64,000 nt of DNA from Planctomycetaceae bacterium (GTDB lineage Bacteria; Planctomycetota; Planctomycetia; Pirellulales; Pirellulaceae): NCBI GenBank assembly GCA_020638975.1, contig JACKHN010000025.1:1-64000 (forward strand), given 5' to 3'. Below are positions 54,228 to 63,720 of this stretch, piece after piece. Below the pieces are notes generated by a model, which was not told the DNA's origin, did no database searches, and saw only the letters and a list, made by a program, of their open reading frames with translations. Made by a program: the position numbers and the translations under genes. Position 1 is the first letter of the stretch. Each line of letters begins with the position of its first letter.

Positions 54228-55259
54228 TTAACCCACGCCGCTGTTGCCGCGCGGGCCAATCTTTTCCTCGACTTCAATCGCCTTGTGTCCCTTGTAAGCA
54301 CCAGGTTTGGCGCGGAACTTAGTGACCCCTTCGACAGCGACGTCCAAAGACTGGTGGCAGTCGTGGTCGGTCGTAATGATATCGCCAACGCGAAGCCCGA
54401 TTAAGTCTGCGGTTCGTATCGAACTTTCGGCAAGTGTCACGACAAGTTCGACGCGAGATCCATCCAGCCGGCTGCTGATCGTCTCAATCGTGCCAGTCGT
54501 TGCCCCAGCTCGCGAATAGCCGACCCAGCTATTCGCCGTGAGCTTGCTGCTGAAGCGTTCGATCGCATTAAAAGGAATGCACAAGTTCATCATGCCGCGA
54601 ACGTCGCCAAGGGTCAGCTCGAAGCTGACGAGGACAACGACTTCATTCGGCGGCACGATCTGAACCAGTTGCGGATTGCTCTCGACTCGTTCGACGCTGA
54701 TTTCAAGTTCGAGAACGTTCTCCCAGGCGCGTCGCAACTCGATCATGAAGAGCGCCGTAATCCGTGAGACCAAACGCAACTCGATTTCGGTCAACGGACG
54801 ACGCGCCAAGGGGCCCGATTGTTTGCCGCCTCCCAGCAGACGATCGATGATCGGGTACAGCACCGACGGGTTGATATCGAGAATCAGGTTGCCTTCAAGC
54901 GGTTCGGCCCGGAGTAGATTGAAGCAGGTTGGGTTCTCGAGGCTAAAGACGAATTCGCTGTAAGTCAGTTGATCGACGCTCGTAAGCTTGACCTCAACGA
55001 TCGTCCGCAGCAGCGCCGACATTGCCGCTCCGAAGTTGCGTCCGAAGCCCTCGTGCAACGATTGCAGCGCCCGCATCTGCTCCTTGCCGACGCGCTCGGG
55101 CCGTTTGAAGTCGTAAGGCGTCACCTTCTCGCGCGAACGAGTTGACGTCGGTGTTTGACGAGCCGTTCGGGCGAGCGGCGATGTGGCTGCAGCTGCCGCC
55201 GGGTCCATAGCGCTGAGCAGGCTTTCGACTTCGTCTTGACTTAGGACTTCATCTGGCAT
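54228..55259 (-). CDS. fliM: Flagellar motor switch protein FliM
   Basis: 343 residues. N-terminal CheY-binding segment LSQDEVESLLSAMD, then the CheC-like middle domain (HEGFGRNFGAAMSALLRTIVEVKLTSVDQLTY) and the SpoA-type C-terminal domain (LAESSIRTADLIGLRVGDIITTDHDCHQSLDVAVEGVTKFRAKPG). FliM forms the C-ring with FliG and FliN and sets rotation direction. Lone flagellar gene here; typical partners are not adjacent. Confidence 0.95.
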   Translation of the reverse strand: MPDEVLSQDEVESLLSAMDPAAAAATSPLARTARQTPTSTRSREKVTPYDFKRPERVGKEQMRALQSLHEGFGRNFGAAMSALLRTIVEVKLTSVDQLTYSEFVFSLENPTCFNLLRAEPLEGNLILDINPSVLYPIIDRLLGGGKQSGPLARRPLTEIELRLVSRITALFMIELRRAWENVLELEISVERVESNPQLVQIVPPNEVVVLVSFELTLGDVRGMMNLCIPFNAIERFSSKLTANSWVGYSRAGATTGTIETISSRLDGSRVELVVTLAESSIRTADLIGLRVGDIITTDHDCHQSLDVAVEGVTKFRAKPGAYKGHKAIEVEEKIGPRGNSGVG

Positions 55260-55275
55260 CTGTCTCTCTCTCCAG

Positions 55276-55335
55276 AATTTAAGATTGGAGATTTTAGATT
55301 TCAGATTCTTCCATCTAAAATCCTAAATCTTAAAT
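55276..55335. repeat. A+T-rich inverted repeat
   Basis: Nested arms AATTTAAGATT / AATCTTAAAT and GATTTTAGAT / ATCTAAAATC around TTCAGATTCTTCC. It lies between proA and fliM on the same strand. Its A+T richness contrasts with the surroundings; it could be a terminator for proA or a protein-binding site. Confidence 0.65.
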
Positions 55336-55347
55336 CTTAAATCCGCC

Positions 55348-56622
55348 TCATTCTCTTACGTGCCCATCGCCATACGCCACATACTTGTAACTGGTCAGCT
55401 CTTTTAAACCGCACGGGCCGCGTGCATGAAACTTGTCTGTGCTGATCCCGATCTCTGCACCTAATCCAAACTGGCCGCCGTCATTGAATCTCGTACTCGC
55501 GTTGATCATGACTGCCGCGCTGTCGACGCTGGCCGCAAACCTTCGGGCGGTTGCCAAATCGTTGGTTACAATCGCGTCGGTGTGATGCGATCCGTAGCGG
55601 TTGATGTGGGCAATCGCCTCACTAGCGGAGCCGACGACTTTCACCGAGATGATAGGTCCTAGAAACTCGGCGGCAAAATCCTCTTCGCTGGCCGGTGTTG
55701 CTTCCGAGACCAACTCGCATGTCTGCTCATCCCCGCGAATCTCGATGCCGTTGGCGATCAATGCCGCCGCCAAGCGTGGGAGGTATTCGGCTGCGACGTC
55801 GGCGTGAACGAGCAACGATTCGCACGCATTGCAGACTCCGAGCCGATGGCACTTGGAGTTTATGGTGACCGCCTCGGCCATCTCGATATCAGCCGCAGCG
55901 TCTACATACACGTGACAATTGCCCTCAAAGTGTTTGATGACGGGCATCGTGGCTTCTTGGCTCACACGTCGGATCAGGCCTTCGCCGCCGCGCGGGATGG
56001 CCACATCGATTAGCTCGGACAACGACAGGAAGTGGCCGACCGCCTCGCGATCCGTCGTGCTAACAAGCTGAACTGCGTCGCTGGGCAATCCGAACTCGGT
56101 GGCCACTTCGTTCAGGATATCGACGATCGCTCGGCTCGAATGGGCCGCTTCCTTACCACCGCGTAAGATCACCGCGTTGCCGCTCTTGATGCAAATCGCT
56201 GCAGCATCGGCGGTCACGTTCGGACGCGACTCGTAGATAAAAAACACGACACCCAGCGGCACACGAATCTTCGACACTTCCAAACCGTTCGGGCGAATCG
56301 AGGACTCGATCACTTCACCGATTGGATCGGGCAGCGCGGCAACTTCCTCTAGCCCAGCTGCGACACCGTCAATCCGATCGGGGGTCAGACGCAGGCGATC
56401 AACCTGAGCATCGGTGAGCCCGTACCCAGGAGCAGCCTTCAGATCTTGCTCGTTCGCGGCGATCAGTTCCGCTTGGCGCTCACGCAGTCGGCGAGCCGAC
56501 TCCTTCAGCCAATTGTTCTTCGCTGCACCATTCACGATCGCCAACTCGGCGGAGGCAGCTTTTGCTCGCCTTGCCGTGTCGACACAGTAGGCTTTCAGTT
56601 CTTGCTTTTCAACGACGGACAT
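55348..56622 (-). CDS. proA: Gamma-glutamyl phosphate reductase
   Basis: 424 residues. The aldehyde-dehydrogenase-like fold is shown by IYESRPNVTADAAAICIKSGNAVILRGGKEA and the catalytic Cys in CNACESLLVHADVA. GGQFGLGAEIGISTDKFHARGPCGLKELTSYKYV is the typical C-terminal end. It reduces gamma-glutamyl phosphate to the semialdehyde for proline synthesis. No proB is adjacent. Confidence 0.97.
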   Translation of the reverse strand: MSVVEKQELKAYCVDTARRAKAASAELAIVNGAAKNNWLKESARRLRERQAELIAANEQDLKAAPGYGLTDAQVDRLRLTPDRIDGVAAGLEEVAALPDPIGEVIESSIRPNGLEVSKIRVPLGVVFFIYESRPNVTADAAAICIKSGNAVILRGGKEAAHSSRAIVDILNEVATEFGLPSDAVQLVSTTDREAVGHFLSLSELIDVAIPRGGEGLIRRVSQEATMPVIKHFEGNCHVYVDAAADIEMAEAVTINSKCHRLGVCNACESLLVHADVAAEYLPRLAAALIANGIEIRGDEQTCELVSEATPASEEDFAAEFLGPIISVKVVGSASEAIAHINRYGSHHTDAIVTNDLATARRFAASVDSAAVMINASTRFNDGGQFGLGAEIGISTDKFHARGPCGLKELTSYKYVAYGDGHVRE

Positions 56623-56781
56623 GCGGACTCACTCAATGCATCAAACTGTCGAGACAATTCACGGGAGTATCGGCCAAACCTTGACCTGAGTCAATCTCAC
56701 TCGCGACCTAAACGACGTGTTAGCCTGGCCCGTAAGTCACGATATGCGATCGCGTTAGGCTCGCGTGATAGCGGGCAACGG

Positions 56782-57687
56782 TTAGATACTGTCAAGCTGA
56801 AATGGTTCGCCGTCGATACCGCCAACCGCCGCGAACAGCTGCAGTGCTTGCGTGGTTTCAGCGACGTCATGCACTCGAATTATTTGGACACCTTGCAGGG
56901 CGAGTGCCACCGAGATTCCCAACGTGGCCGCCGTGCGATCAGCTTCCTTGTCGCCCAAAAGCTTACCGATAAAGCCTTTCCTGGAATGACCGACCAGCAG
57001 CGGACACCCCAGATCCAGGAAGCGGTGGCAGTTCGTCAGCAGTGTCAGATTGTGTTGATGCGTCTTTCCGAAGCCAATGCCGGGATCGAGACAGATCCGG
57101 TCGTCGGCAATTCCTGCCGCAAGCAAACTGTCGCGACGAGCAGCTAGATAGCGATGGATGTCGGCAACAACATCGCGGTAAGTCGGTGCATCCTGCATCG
57201 TCTGGGGAGTGCCTTGCATATGCATGACACACACGCCGACACCGCTCTCCGCGGCGAGCTGGATCATGCGGGCATCGCCTTCGAGACCCGTGATATCGTT
57301 GATGATCTCGACGCCTGCGGCGATTGCCTCCCGAGCAACGATCTCCTTGGAGGTATCGATCGAGATGGGAATCGCAACCTGCTCGCTGATGGCTTCGATC
57401 ACCGGGACGACGCGCCGCAATTCTTCGTCGGCTGTCACGGGAGTCGAATAGGGACGCGTGCTTTCACCACCGATATCGAGGATGTCGGCACCTGCTTCGA
57501 CCAGACGGAGTGCCTGATCGATTGCGGCTTGCGCGTCGAAAAAGCGGTTCCCGTCCGAGAAGCTATCGGGAGTCACATTGAGGATCCCCATCACAGCAGG
57601 CAGCGGGCCGAAGGTCAGTTCGCGAGTGCGCAGCCGCCAACGCTCTGCTCGCTTGTCGTTCTGGGATCGGGCCGTCGAATCAGTCAT
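56782..57687 (-). CDS. folP: Dihydropteroate synthase
   Basis: 301 residues from the ATG at 57687; the frame is open to 57747 but that would overlap the end of lptE. GILNVTPDSFSDGNRF and DILDIGGESTRP are the two family signatures; GIGFGKTHQHNLTLL and LVGHSRKGFIGKLLG follow. It joins the pterin diphosphate made by HPPK (FolK, 30 kb) to para-aminobenzoate. It follows the LptE-like gene by 19 nt in the same direction. Confidence 0.96.
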   Translation of the reverse strand: MTDSTARSQNDKRAERWRLRTRELTFGPLPAVMGILNVTPDSFSDGNRFFDAQAAIDQALRLVEAGADILDIGGESTRPYSTPVTADEELRRVVPVIEAISEQVAIPISIDTSKEIVAREAIAAGVEIINDITGLEGDARMIQLAAESGVGVCVMHMQGTPQTMQDAPTYRDVVADIHRYLAARRDSLLAAGIADDRICLDPGIGFGKTHQHNLTLLTNCHRFLDLGCPLLVGHSRKGFIGKLLGDKEADRTAATLGISVALALQGVQIIRVHDVAETTQALQLFAAVGGIDGEPFQLDSI

Positions 57688-57706
57688 CGCAATGCTCGAC
57701 CTGAGT

Positions 57707-58240
57707 CTACCAACGGCTTTCCATTTGCGAAACGATCTGTTCGGCAAGACGCTGGATCGCTTCCTGATGCGCGGAAGCGACGGATTGCCCGCCTTCAGGC
57801 GTGAAATCGGCGGTTTGCGCGACGGAGAATTCGAGCGGTGTGAAATTGAATTGCGAGTTCTGCATCAGAAACTCGCCGCGTCGATCGTACCAATTGACCT
57901 GCACGGCCAAGTCGGCTTCGATATTGCGAGGGATGTCGTCGACTTGTTCTGCGACGACGCGTTTCGTCTCGGTCGTGATGCGAGCCGTGAGAACGCTGTC
58001 CGCATCGGGGCGATGCACGACTTTATAAGGCGTCTTCAGTTCGATCTCTTTGACGACGGCTTCGGTTAACCTCTCGCCAAGGTTTCGCCGTAAGCTATCG
58101 GACTCGAACATCGGTACGTAGACCGTGTGAATGTCTGGCCGATAGAGCGAACGTGTGCCGATTTGATAGCCGGCGCAGCCTGTCGCCATCGCGACGAAGA
58201 CGGCCGTGATTAGCAAGCCAATTTGCGAGCTTCGTGGCAC
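57707..58240 (-). CDS. lptE: LptE-like outer-membrane LPS assembly lipoprotein
   Basis: 177 residues from a GTG at 58240. The signal ends in a lipobox (VFVAMATGCAGYQIG, Cys near residue 22). GYQIGTRSLYRPDIHTVYVPMFESDSLRRNLGERLTEAVVKEIE and the later DADSVLTARITTE match the LptE family, which plugs the LptD lipopolysaccharide translocon. The start is five bases from the stop of the BamD-like gene. Function is inferred from the family. Confidence 0.82.
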   Translation of the reverse strand: MPRSSQIGLLITAVFVAMATGCAGYQIGTRSLYRPDIHTVYVPMFESDSLRRNLGERLTEAVVKEIELKTPYKVVHRPDADSVLTARITTETKRVVAEQVDDIPRNIEADLAVQVNWYDRRGEFLMQNSQFNFTPLEFSVAQTADFTPEGGQSVASAHQEAIQRLAEQIVSQMESRW

Positions 58241-58245
58241 AACTG

Positions 58246-59523
58246 CTACCTCCGCAACGTTGGCGTGCCGCTGCTGCTGGCGTTCATCAACGTTTTGACT
58301 TCATCGTCCTCGGGGAACATTGCGACCAGCCATCCCAGCGGTTGTTCTGGCACATCCGGCTCGCCGCCAATCTCTCGAAGGCGTTGACGTGCACGTTCGC
58401 CAAAGGGCGTGTCTGGGTATTCCGCAGCGAGGCTCGTTAAGTAGTGCTTGGCGGCACCATATTCCGCACGACGATCAAAACGCTTGGCCATCAACCAGTC
58501 ACGTTCAGCCTTCAGGTAGCGAATTCGAGCCGCCTCGCGATCGAGGTACTCGCGTTCTTGCTGGGCCTCGACGGGAAATTGCTTACGAATTTGGTCGACG
58601 AGTTTTTCCGCCCCGTTGAGGGCGTCAGCAGAGTAGTCGGGCCCTTGGTAAGCTTCCAGCTTCGCCTTTAAGCCAAGAAAGTGTGCTTGGAATTGATGCT
58701 CGCTGCTCGGAAACGTCTTGCGGAGGTCGGCGTAGTACTCGTCGGCCTTCATGAACTTGCCGGCGGCAAAGTTGGCGTTGCCTAACGCCAGTGTGGCGTC
58801 GTCGGCTAACTTGCCAGTTGGGTCGTCGAGTCGAATTCGATCGAAGACTCGCATTGCGTGCCCAAAGGCATCACGAGTTGGGGCGGCTTCGTCGATGAGA
58901 TTCAATTCATAGAACGCCATCGGATCTTTCCGATGCATCTCTAGCCAATACTGCGCAATCGCGAAGCGGCGCGGCTGCACAGCGTCGATGTACTTCGAAT
59001 TCGGAAACTTCTTCAGCAGCATCTCATAGTTCGTTTCCGCGTCCCAGTAATAGTCGGCAAAGAACGAACTCTCACCCGCCATGTAGTACGCGTCTTGCTC
59101 TAACTCGGAGTCGGGCCATTTCTTGGCAGCGCTCACGAAAGTCTTGGCGGCGGTCGCGAATTGGTCGCGAACGTCAGCGTTGGGGTTCTGGAGTTTTTGT
59201 TGCGCAGCGGCATCGTAGGCTTGCTGCGCCTGGACGTACAATTGCTTCGCCTCAGGTGGCTTGGGACCGTTTCCGGTCAGAGTGCGTACCGTCGAGCCGA
59301 TTCGTTCCGGCGCAAAGTCGCTCACCGTCAAGCCATCATCGGGCGGAAGCTCCTCGGTATATTGAGCCGCCTCGACAGGTGAACTGCCACCTGCCAGCTC
59401 TTGGCGGGTGCGTTCGTAGTTCGCCAACGCGCTGTCGCGCGGCTTCATCAACGAGCAGCCTGTCGCCACGACAAACAAGTGTGCGGCCGCTAGCAGCGAC
59501 AGTGTAGGTATGACTCGTTGCAT
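58246..59523 (-). CDS. BamD-like TPR lipoprotein
   Basis: 425 residues from the ATG at 59523 with AAGG upstream; another ATG at 59532 is in frame. The signal ends in a lipobox (LFVVATGCSLMKP). Tetratricopeptide-like repeats fill the rest: AKTFVSAAKKWPDSELEQDAYYMAGESSFFADYYWDAETNYEMLLKKFPNS and KPDEY-like units later. This arrangement is that of outer-membrane assembly factor BamD and YbgF-type proteins. It precedes LptE, so both may serve outer-membrane biogenesis; no BamA is in the window. Confidence 0.75.
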   Translation of the reverse strand: MQRVIPTLSLLAAAHLFVVATGCSLMKPRDSALANYERTRQELAGGSSPVEAAQYTEELPPDDGLTVSDFAPERIGSTVRTLTGNGPKPPEAKQLYVQAQQAYDAAAQQKLQNPNADVRDQFATAAKTFVSAAKKWPDSELEQDAYYMAGESSFFADYYWDAETNYEMLLKKFPNSKYIDAVQPRRFAIAQYWLEMHRKDPMAFYELNLIDEAAPTRDAFGHAMRVFDRIRLDDPTGKLADDATLALGNANFAAGKFMKADEYYADLRKTFPSSEHQFQAHFLGLKAKLEAYQGPDYSADALNGAEKLVDQIRKQFPVEAQQEREYLDREAARIRYLKAERDWLMAKRFDRRAEYGAAKHYLTSLAAEYPDTPFGERARQRLREIGGEPDVPEQPLGWLVAMFPEDDEVKTLMNASSSGTPTLRR

Positions 59524-59606
59524 CAGCGACATCCTTGTCGAAGGTCCGTCTTCATTTCTATTGGTGCCCGAAAAACCTGCACGCGGCGTGAAAAACTGGC
59601 TCCAAG

Positions 59607-60359
59607 CTATTCCGCGAGCACTCCCAGGTATCGGTGCATGCGAGGCTTCCGTCCCAACAAATTCGCTAAGTAGTGGTTCAATACGCCACGCAGCTCCCCG
59701 CGTAAACCCCGATCTAGCTCCATACGTCGCCACGAATCATTTGGGTCGGAAAAACATCGAAACGCCCGAATCACACCAGCACTCACACTCACTACTTGCC
59801 TTTGTCCGACGCGGCACTGCGGACACAACACACCGCCAGCCAACTGACCGAACGCAATTCGCCCTTCCATTGACAGTTCGTTACCACACCCGACACAACG
59901 ATCGAACGATGGCAGATGTCCCACTTCATGCAGCGCAATCATCTCGAATCGCAGGACGGTCGTCGCGACATCGCAAGCGTCGTCCAATTCGATTAAAGTT
60001 TGATTCGCAGCTTGAAACAGCTGTGGATGTGGATCACCGTCATCGGTCAGATCTTGCAAAAGCTCCGCCACGTAGTAACCCGCATAGAGATGAGAGAGGT
60101 TGCGAGTCGCTGCGCGAAACCGCCGCTCGAGCTTTGCTTCAGTAAGCAAGTCGAGAGCGTCGGAGGATTTGTGGAGGAACACTATGCGACAGACGGCAAG
60201 CAGGTCAAGAGCAGCCTCGAACGGGCCCTTGGGCCGACGAGCGCCTTTGGCCAGCGCCGAGATCTTGCCAAAGTCCTCTGTAAACAGCGTCGCGATCACA
60301 CTCGTTTCCGAAAACTCGACAAGACGCAAGACGATCGCGAGAGACTTTTCAGTTGACAC
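59607..60359 (-). CDS. recO: DNA repair protein RecO
   Basis: 250 residues from a GTG at 60359. N-terminal OB-fold (IVLRLVEFSETSVIATLFTEDFGKISALAKGARRPKGPF) and the four-cysteine zinc site CVGCG...LCPQC in the C-terminal half. RecO anneals single strands and loads RecA with RecR. It follows a MoxR ATPase gene by 30 bp. Confidence 0.95.
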   Translation of the reverse strand: MSTEKSLAIVLRLVEFSETSVIATLFTEDFGKISALAKGARRPKGPFEAALDLLAVCRIVFLHKSSDALDLLTEAKLERRFRAATRNLSHLYAGYYVAELLQDLTDDGDPHPQLFQAANQTLIELDDACDVATTVLRFEMIALHEVGHLPSFDRCVGCGNELSMEGRIAFGQLAGGVLCPQCRVGQRQVVSVSAGVIRAFRCFSDPNDSWRRMELDRGLRGELRGVLNHYLANLLGRKPRMHRYLGVLAE

Positions 60360-60389
60360 GGGCGCGCTGCTAGCGGGTTAACGAACGAA

Positions 60390-61394
60390 TCAAAGTAGGT
60401 CGTGTTCAGGCTCGCCACTCTCGGTAACCTCGTATAGCAATCGTTTGATCACGCGATCGACGGTCACCCCAGAGGAGCGGGCGTTACGGTTCGTGATGAT
60501 GCGATGCCTCAAGATCGCATGGGCGACGGCGCGGACGTCGTCGCCGGATACTTGCTCGCGCCCGTAAATAGCGGCACGGACTTTGGCGGCGAGCGTGAGA
60601 TGATGCGTCGCGCGTGGTCCAGCGCCGAAATCCACCCACTCGTAAATGAAGTCGGGTGTCTCCCCTTCGTGTATCCGAGTGGAACGCACGAGTCGGAGAA
60701 TGTAATTCACGATCTCAGGGGTGGCTTCAACTTGTCGAACCAATTGCCGAAACGTGAGCAATTCATCGATTGCCACGACTTGCTCCAGAGGTTCTTGTGA
60801 CCCGGTCGACAAAGTTGTTGCAAGCTGGAATTCTTCGGCTTCGTCGGGGTAAGCGATTTTGATTTTGAGCATGAAGCGGTCGTCATGATATTCGTCCGCG
60901 ACCGTTCGCTCGGCGTTGTTCTCGTGTCCGTCGTGGATCGGATACTGTGTCGCGACGATCATGAACGGTTCCGACAAAGCGTGCCGGCGACCGTCCAAGA
61001 CAACCTGCCGCTCTTGGATCGCTTGTTGAATCAACGCGTCGGAGCGTGGCGGCAATCGCTCAACATCGGCGACTAGGACTATGTTCGCGAATAGCGGTCC
61101 GGGAACTTCGAGATGGCCTTTCGGCTGTGCCCCCAGTCCAACGAGGTCGTTCGGTGTGAGATCGGGTGTACTGCGAATTTGATCGAAAGTCAGCCCTGTC
61201 ACTCGCGCGAAACTCGCCGTCGCTAACGTCTTTGCTGTGCCGGGAGGTGCCTCCAGCAAGCAATGGCCACCGGCCAGCAGCGCGATCATAAGCTGTTCTA
61301 CGAGCGCATCACAGCCGACCAGGCATTTTGCCAGTTCGCCGCGAACTTGCTCGAACGCGGACTGAACCAGGGAAAACTCTGAATGATTGCTCAT
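60390..61394 (-). CDS. MoxR-family AAA ATPase
   Basis: 334 residues. AAA_3 core: GGHCLLEAPPGTAKTLATASFARV (Walker A), FANIVLVADVERLPPRSDALIQQAI (Walker B and sensor) and VATQYPIHDGHENNAERTVADEYHDDRFMLKIKIAYP. MoxR proteins act as chaperones for assembling or activating partner complexes, often with a VWA-domain protein, none being next to it here. Followed by recO. Confidence 0.93.
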   Translation of the reverse strand: MSNHSEFSLVQSAFEQVRGELAKCLVGCDALVEQLMIALLAGGHCLLEAPPGTAKTLATASFARVTGLTFDQIRSTPDLTPNDLVGLGAQPKGHLEVPGPLFANIVLVADVERLPPRSDALIQQAIQERQVVLDGRRHALSEPFMIVATQYPIHDGHENNAERTVADEYHDDRFMLKIKIAYPDEAEEFQLATTLSTGSQEPLEQVVAIDELLTFRQLVRQVEATPEIVNYILRLVRSTRIHEGETPDFIYEWVDFGAGPRATHHLTLAAKVRAAIYGREQVSGDDVRAVAHAILRHRIITNRNARSSGVTVDRVIKRLLYEVTESGEPEHDLL

Positions 61395-61483
61395 GCATGT
61401 GTCGCCTGACGGCTCAACTCATCGGTCTCGACAACGGATGCCTTCACGAGAATATCAGAGGCGCAACGACAAGTGTGACGAAA

Positions 61484-61951
61484 TTAGAGGTATTCGTCGT
61501 CGTCATCATCGTCGTCGTCATCTTCCGGCGGGGGTGCATCGAGATCTTTCTCCATAAAAACTCGATTGCCCTTTTCGTTGTACTCGACCGTCGTCATGAA
61601 CGTCTTCATGAGCATCAGGCCACGCCCGGAGGGCAATTCGAGATTCTCTTCGAGCGTTGGGTCGGGGACGTCGTTTGGATTGAAACCGTCGCCCTCGTCC
61701 TCGATGACGATTTGCAAGATCTTTGCATTGAAGTGAAACTCTACGGTCACAAACTTTTCGGGATTACGCTGGTTGCCGTGCTTGATGGCGTTCATCAACG
61801 CCTCCTCCACGGCCAGATGGATCCCGAACGTGTGCTCTTCGCCCCACCCATTCTCGCCCAAGTTGGTCAGAATCTCGTCAAGAATCTGACGAGCGTCACC
61901 CGTGTCACTGGGTGTCTTCCATTCTTTCGAGCAAATCCAATCGTGTGACAT
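61484..61951 (-). CDS. RsbW-like anti-sigma regulatory kinase
   Basis: 155 residues. HATPase_c fold: HLAVEEALMNAIKHGNQ (N box) and DEGDGFNPNDVPDPTLEENLELPSGRGLMLMKTF (G1/G2 boxes). The last 20 residues are an unusual acidic tail with nine consecutive Asp. Such kinases bind a sigma factor and phosphorylate a STAS-domain antagonist, encoded 226 bp upstream. The PP2C at 4.7 kb could reverse this step (inference). Confidence 0.9.
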   Translation of the reverse strand: MSHDWICSKEWKTPSDTGDARQILDEILTNLGENGWGEEHTFGIHLAVEEALMNAIKHGNQRNPEKFVTVEFHFNAKILQIVIEDEGDGFNPNDVPDPTLEENLELPSGRGLMLMKTFMTTVEYNEKGNRVFMEKDLDAPPPEDDDDDDDDDEYL

Positions 61952-62177
61952 TAGTTTAATGCAACGCCTGTATCGCGATACTCTCCAAGATTGGCTCGCC
62001 CGCCACGCCCGGTGACCGGTGCTCCGCTAGATTGCGGGATGAAAGGCTCGACAAGTGAAGACTTTACACTGTTTAGATCGACACTCAATGCCCCAATCCG
62101 CGAGGCACAACTACTTTTAACAGAATCCCGCCGAAATGACACCCACACGTTTAGGGGAGCCAATATTTCCTTATGAT

Positions 62178-62531
62178 TCAGAATGCGGCCAGACCTTCTT
62201 GTTCTGAATTCGAGATGCTGAAAAGCTGGTCTAGTCGGGTGATCGCAAACACTTCTTTGATTTCTTGGCGGAGATCGCACAAGACAAGCTTGCCACCGCT
62301 CGACTTCACCTTCTTGTCCAAAATGATCAGCTTATTCAACGCGGCACTCGAAAGGAATTCGACTCCCGTAAAGTTCAGCAGCAAGTTTTTGAGATGATCG
62401 GCCTCGACCAAGGCAAACAATTCGTCCCCGAGTTCTTCGATATTTGAGGCGTCCAGGATTCGCCGATCAACGAACCGCACCACAGAAACGCCGCCAACTT
62501 TGGAAACATCGAGACGATGATGACTGGCCAT
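62178..62531 (-). CDS. STAS-domain anti-sigma factor antagonist
   Basis: 117 residues, one STAS domain. VVRFVDRRILDASNIEELGDELFALVEADHLKNLLLNFTGVEFLSSAALNKLIILDKKV contains the serine segment FLSSAAL where such proteins are phosphorylated. Partner of the RsbW-like kinase encoded downstream in the same direction. Confidence 0.93.
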   Translation of the reverse strand: MASHHRLDVSKVGGVSVVRFVDRRILDASNIEELGDELFALVEADHLKNLLLNFTGVEFLSSAALNKLIILDKKVKSSGGKLVLCDLRQEIKEVFAITRLDQLFSISNSEQEGLAAF

Positions 62532-62765
62532 GGGTCCATTCCTGACGCAAGGCGTCCTGAGTTGAAAGAAGTTGGGTCCAACGTCGCGGAGTCCATGATA
62601 TTCCTCCGTTTCACGGTGTCAACCAAGTCACGTACGCTTGGCGAAATATCATTGGATTCGTGACAAATAAATACCCATCGCGTCGGGTCTCGATTTCTTG
62701 TGAAGTTGTCATACAGTTCGGCCAGCGATCTTGTTGGAATCCGGTTTTGACATGGTCCGAACGAC

Positions 62766-63380
62766 TCAAGTCGTGCGTCTCGCGACCCCCGAACCCGTCA
62801 CTAACTCTTCCAGTTGTTCATACGATTGAGCGCCGACAAGCCCTCGTTCCTCCAACACGAATGTTGGTACGCTAGTAATATGGAGGTCTCGCGAACGCTG
62901 CCAATCTGCATCCACAGTTGAACGAAACAATCGCTGCTCGAGCACCTCCTTGGACTTCTCCGGTGAGAGCCCAACCCTCTCTGCGATGCCTATCAAATTG
63001 CCAACAGTGGACAGGTTCAGGTTGCTGACAAAGTAGGCATGAAACAGTGCCTGATGAATTCCGCTCCCTCTAGGTTGCGTGTCAGCCCAGGCAGCCAACT
63101 CTTGAGCTAGTCGGCTGTTATAGGTCATCGAACGCTCGCCATAGGGCAAACCCTCGTGTCGCATCAGCGTTTTCATCCGAGCCTGTGCCGCTGGAATGTC
63201 AACATTGCGACCAGCGAATAGCTCATCGAGTGACAAACCGCTTTGGGGAGTGTCAGGGTGCAAAGGGAAGTGGCGGTAAACGACTTCGATGTCGTACACT
63301 TGCCGCAATCGTTCTACACGCACGGTGCAGAGGTAGCACCACGGTCAGACATAGTCAGAGAACACTTCGAGGACGGGCAT
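62766..63380 (-). CDS. DsbA/FrnE-family oxidoreductase with in-frame UGA at the active site
   Basis: Read from the ATG at 63380: PVLEVFSDYV, TGA (63347-63345), PWCYLCTVRVERL, then an intact 185-codon frame to 62766. Family members have CPWC here, so the TGA stands exactly at the first catalytic Cys and would give UPWC if read as selenocysteine. The rest is complete: a helical insert, the cis-Pro loop SVPTFVLEE near the end. Downstream of TGA a stem CGTGGTGC / GCACCGTG starts at once; a second possible G-containing loop lies 26-31 nt on. Neither is a canonical SECIS. Alternatives: selenoprotein, or a single nonsense change in an adjacent decaying locus (the LysE gene upstream is broken). Starts 50 bp after the LysE fragment. 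Confidence 0.8.
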
Positions 63381-63429
63381 GATGAGCGTACCTAACGAAT
63401 GGTGGGGGAATGTTAATCTTCGAACGCGT

Positions 63430-63720
63430 TCAATTTGAAATGAACGGCTTGACGGCAATCCAGAAGCCGACGAGGGCCAGCAGCACCCCAAAGCCAACAT
63501 CCAAGTTGCGACTCCATTTATCCGAAGGCGATAGATACCGAACCAGTGAACCGGCTGTCGAGTGAACAAACAACCCCATCGCGCCAACGATTGCAATTAC
63601 TCCAGCAGTAATTACCGTCGGCTCGTCAGGGCGACTGGCAAACACCGTTAGCACGACGGGCGGATACTTAGGGTTGAAGCACTGAAATAAAACGCCTTTC
63701 GCGAACCTCGGTACCTGCAC
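63430..63720 (-). pseudogene. LysE-family exporter fragment
   Basis: About 95 C-terminal residues of a LysE/RhtB-type transporter (KGVLFQCFNPKYPPVVLTVF, then hydrophobic helices AGVIAIVGAMGLFVHSTAG and VGFGVLLALVGFWIAV). The N-terminal half is missing where the IS630-type element begins. In the same direction as the FrnE-like gene, 50 bp upstream of it, so the two were probably one operon before the insertion. Confidence 0.82.

Noticed and set aside
63300..63347. A SECIS hairpin directly after the UGA
   Set aside because: CGTGGTGC / GCACCGTG begins one base after UGA with loop TACCTCT, lacking the loop G and the usual 16-37 nt distance. A second weaker loop has a G but a poor stem. Kept only as a note.
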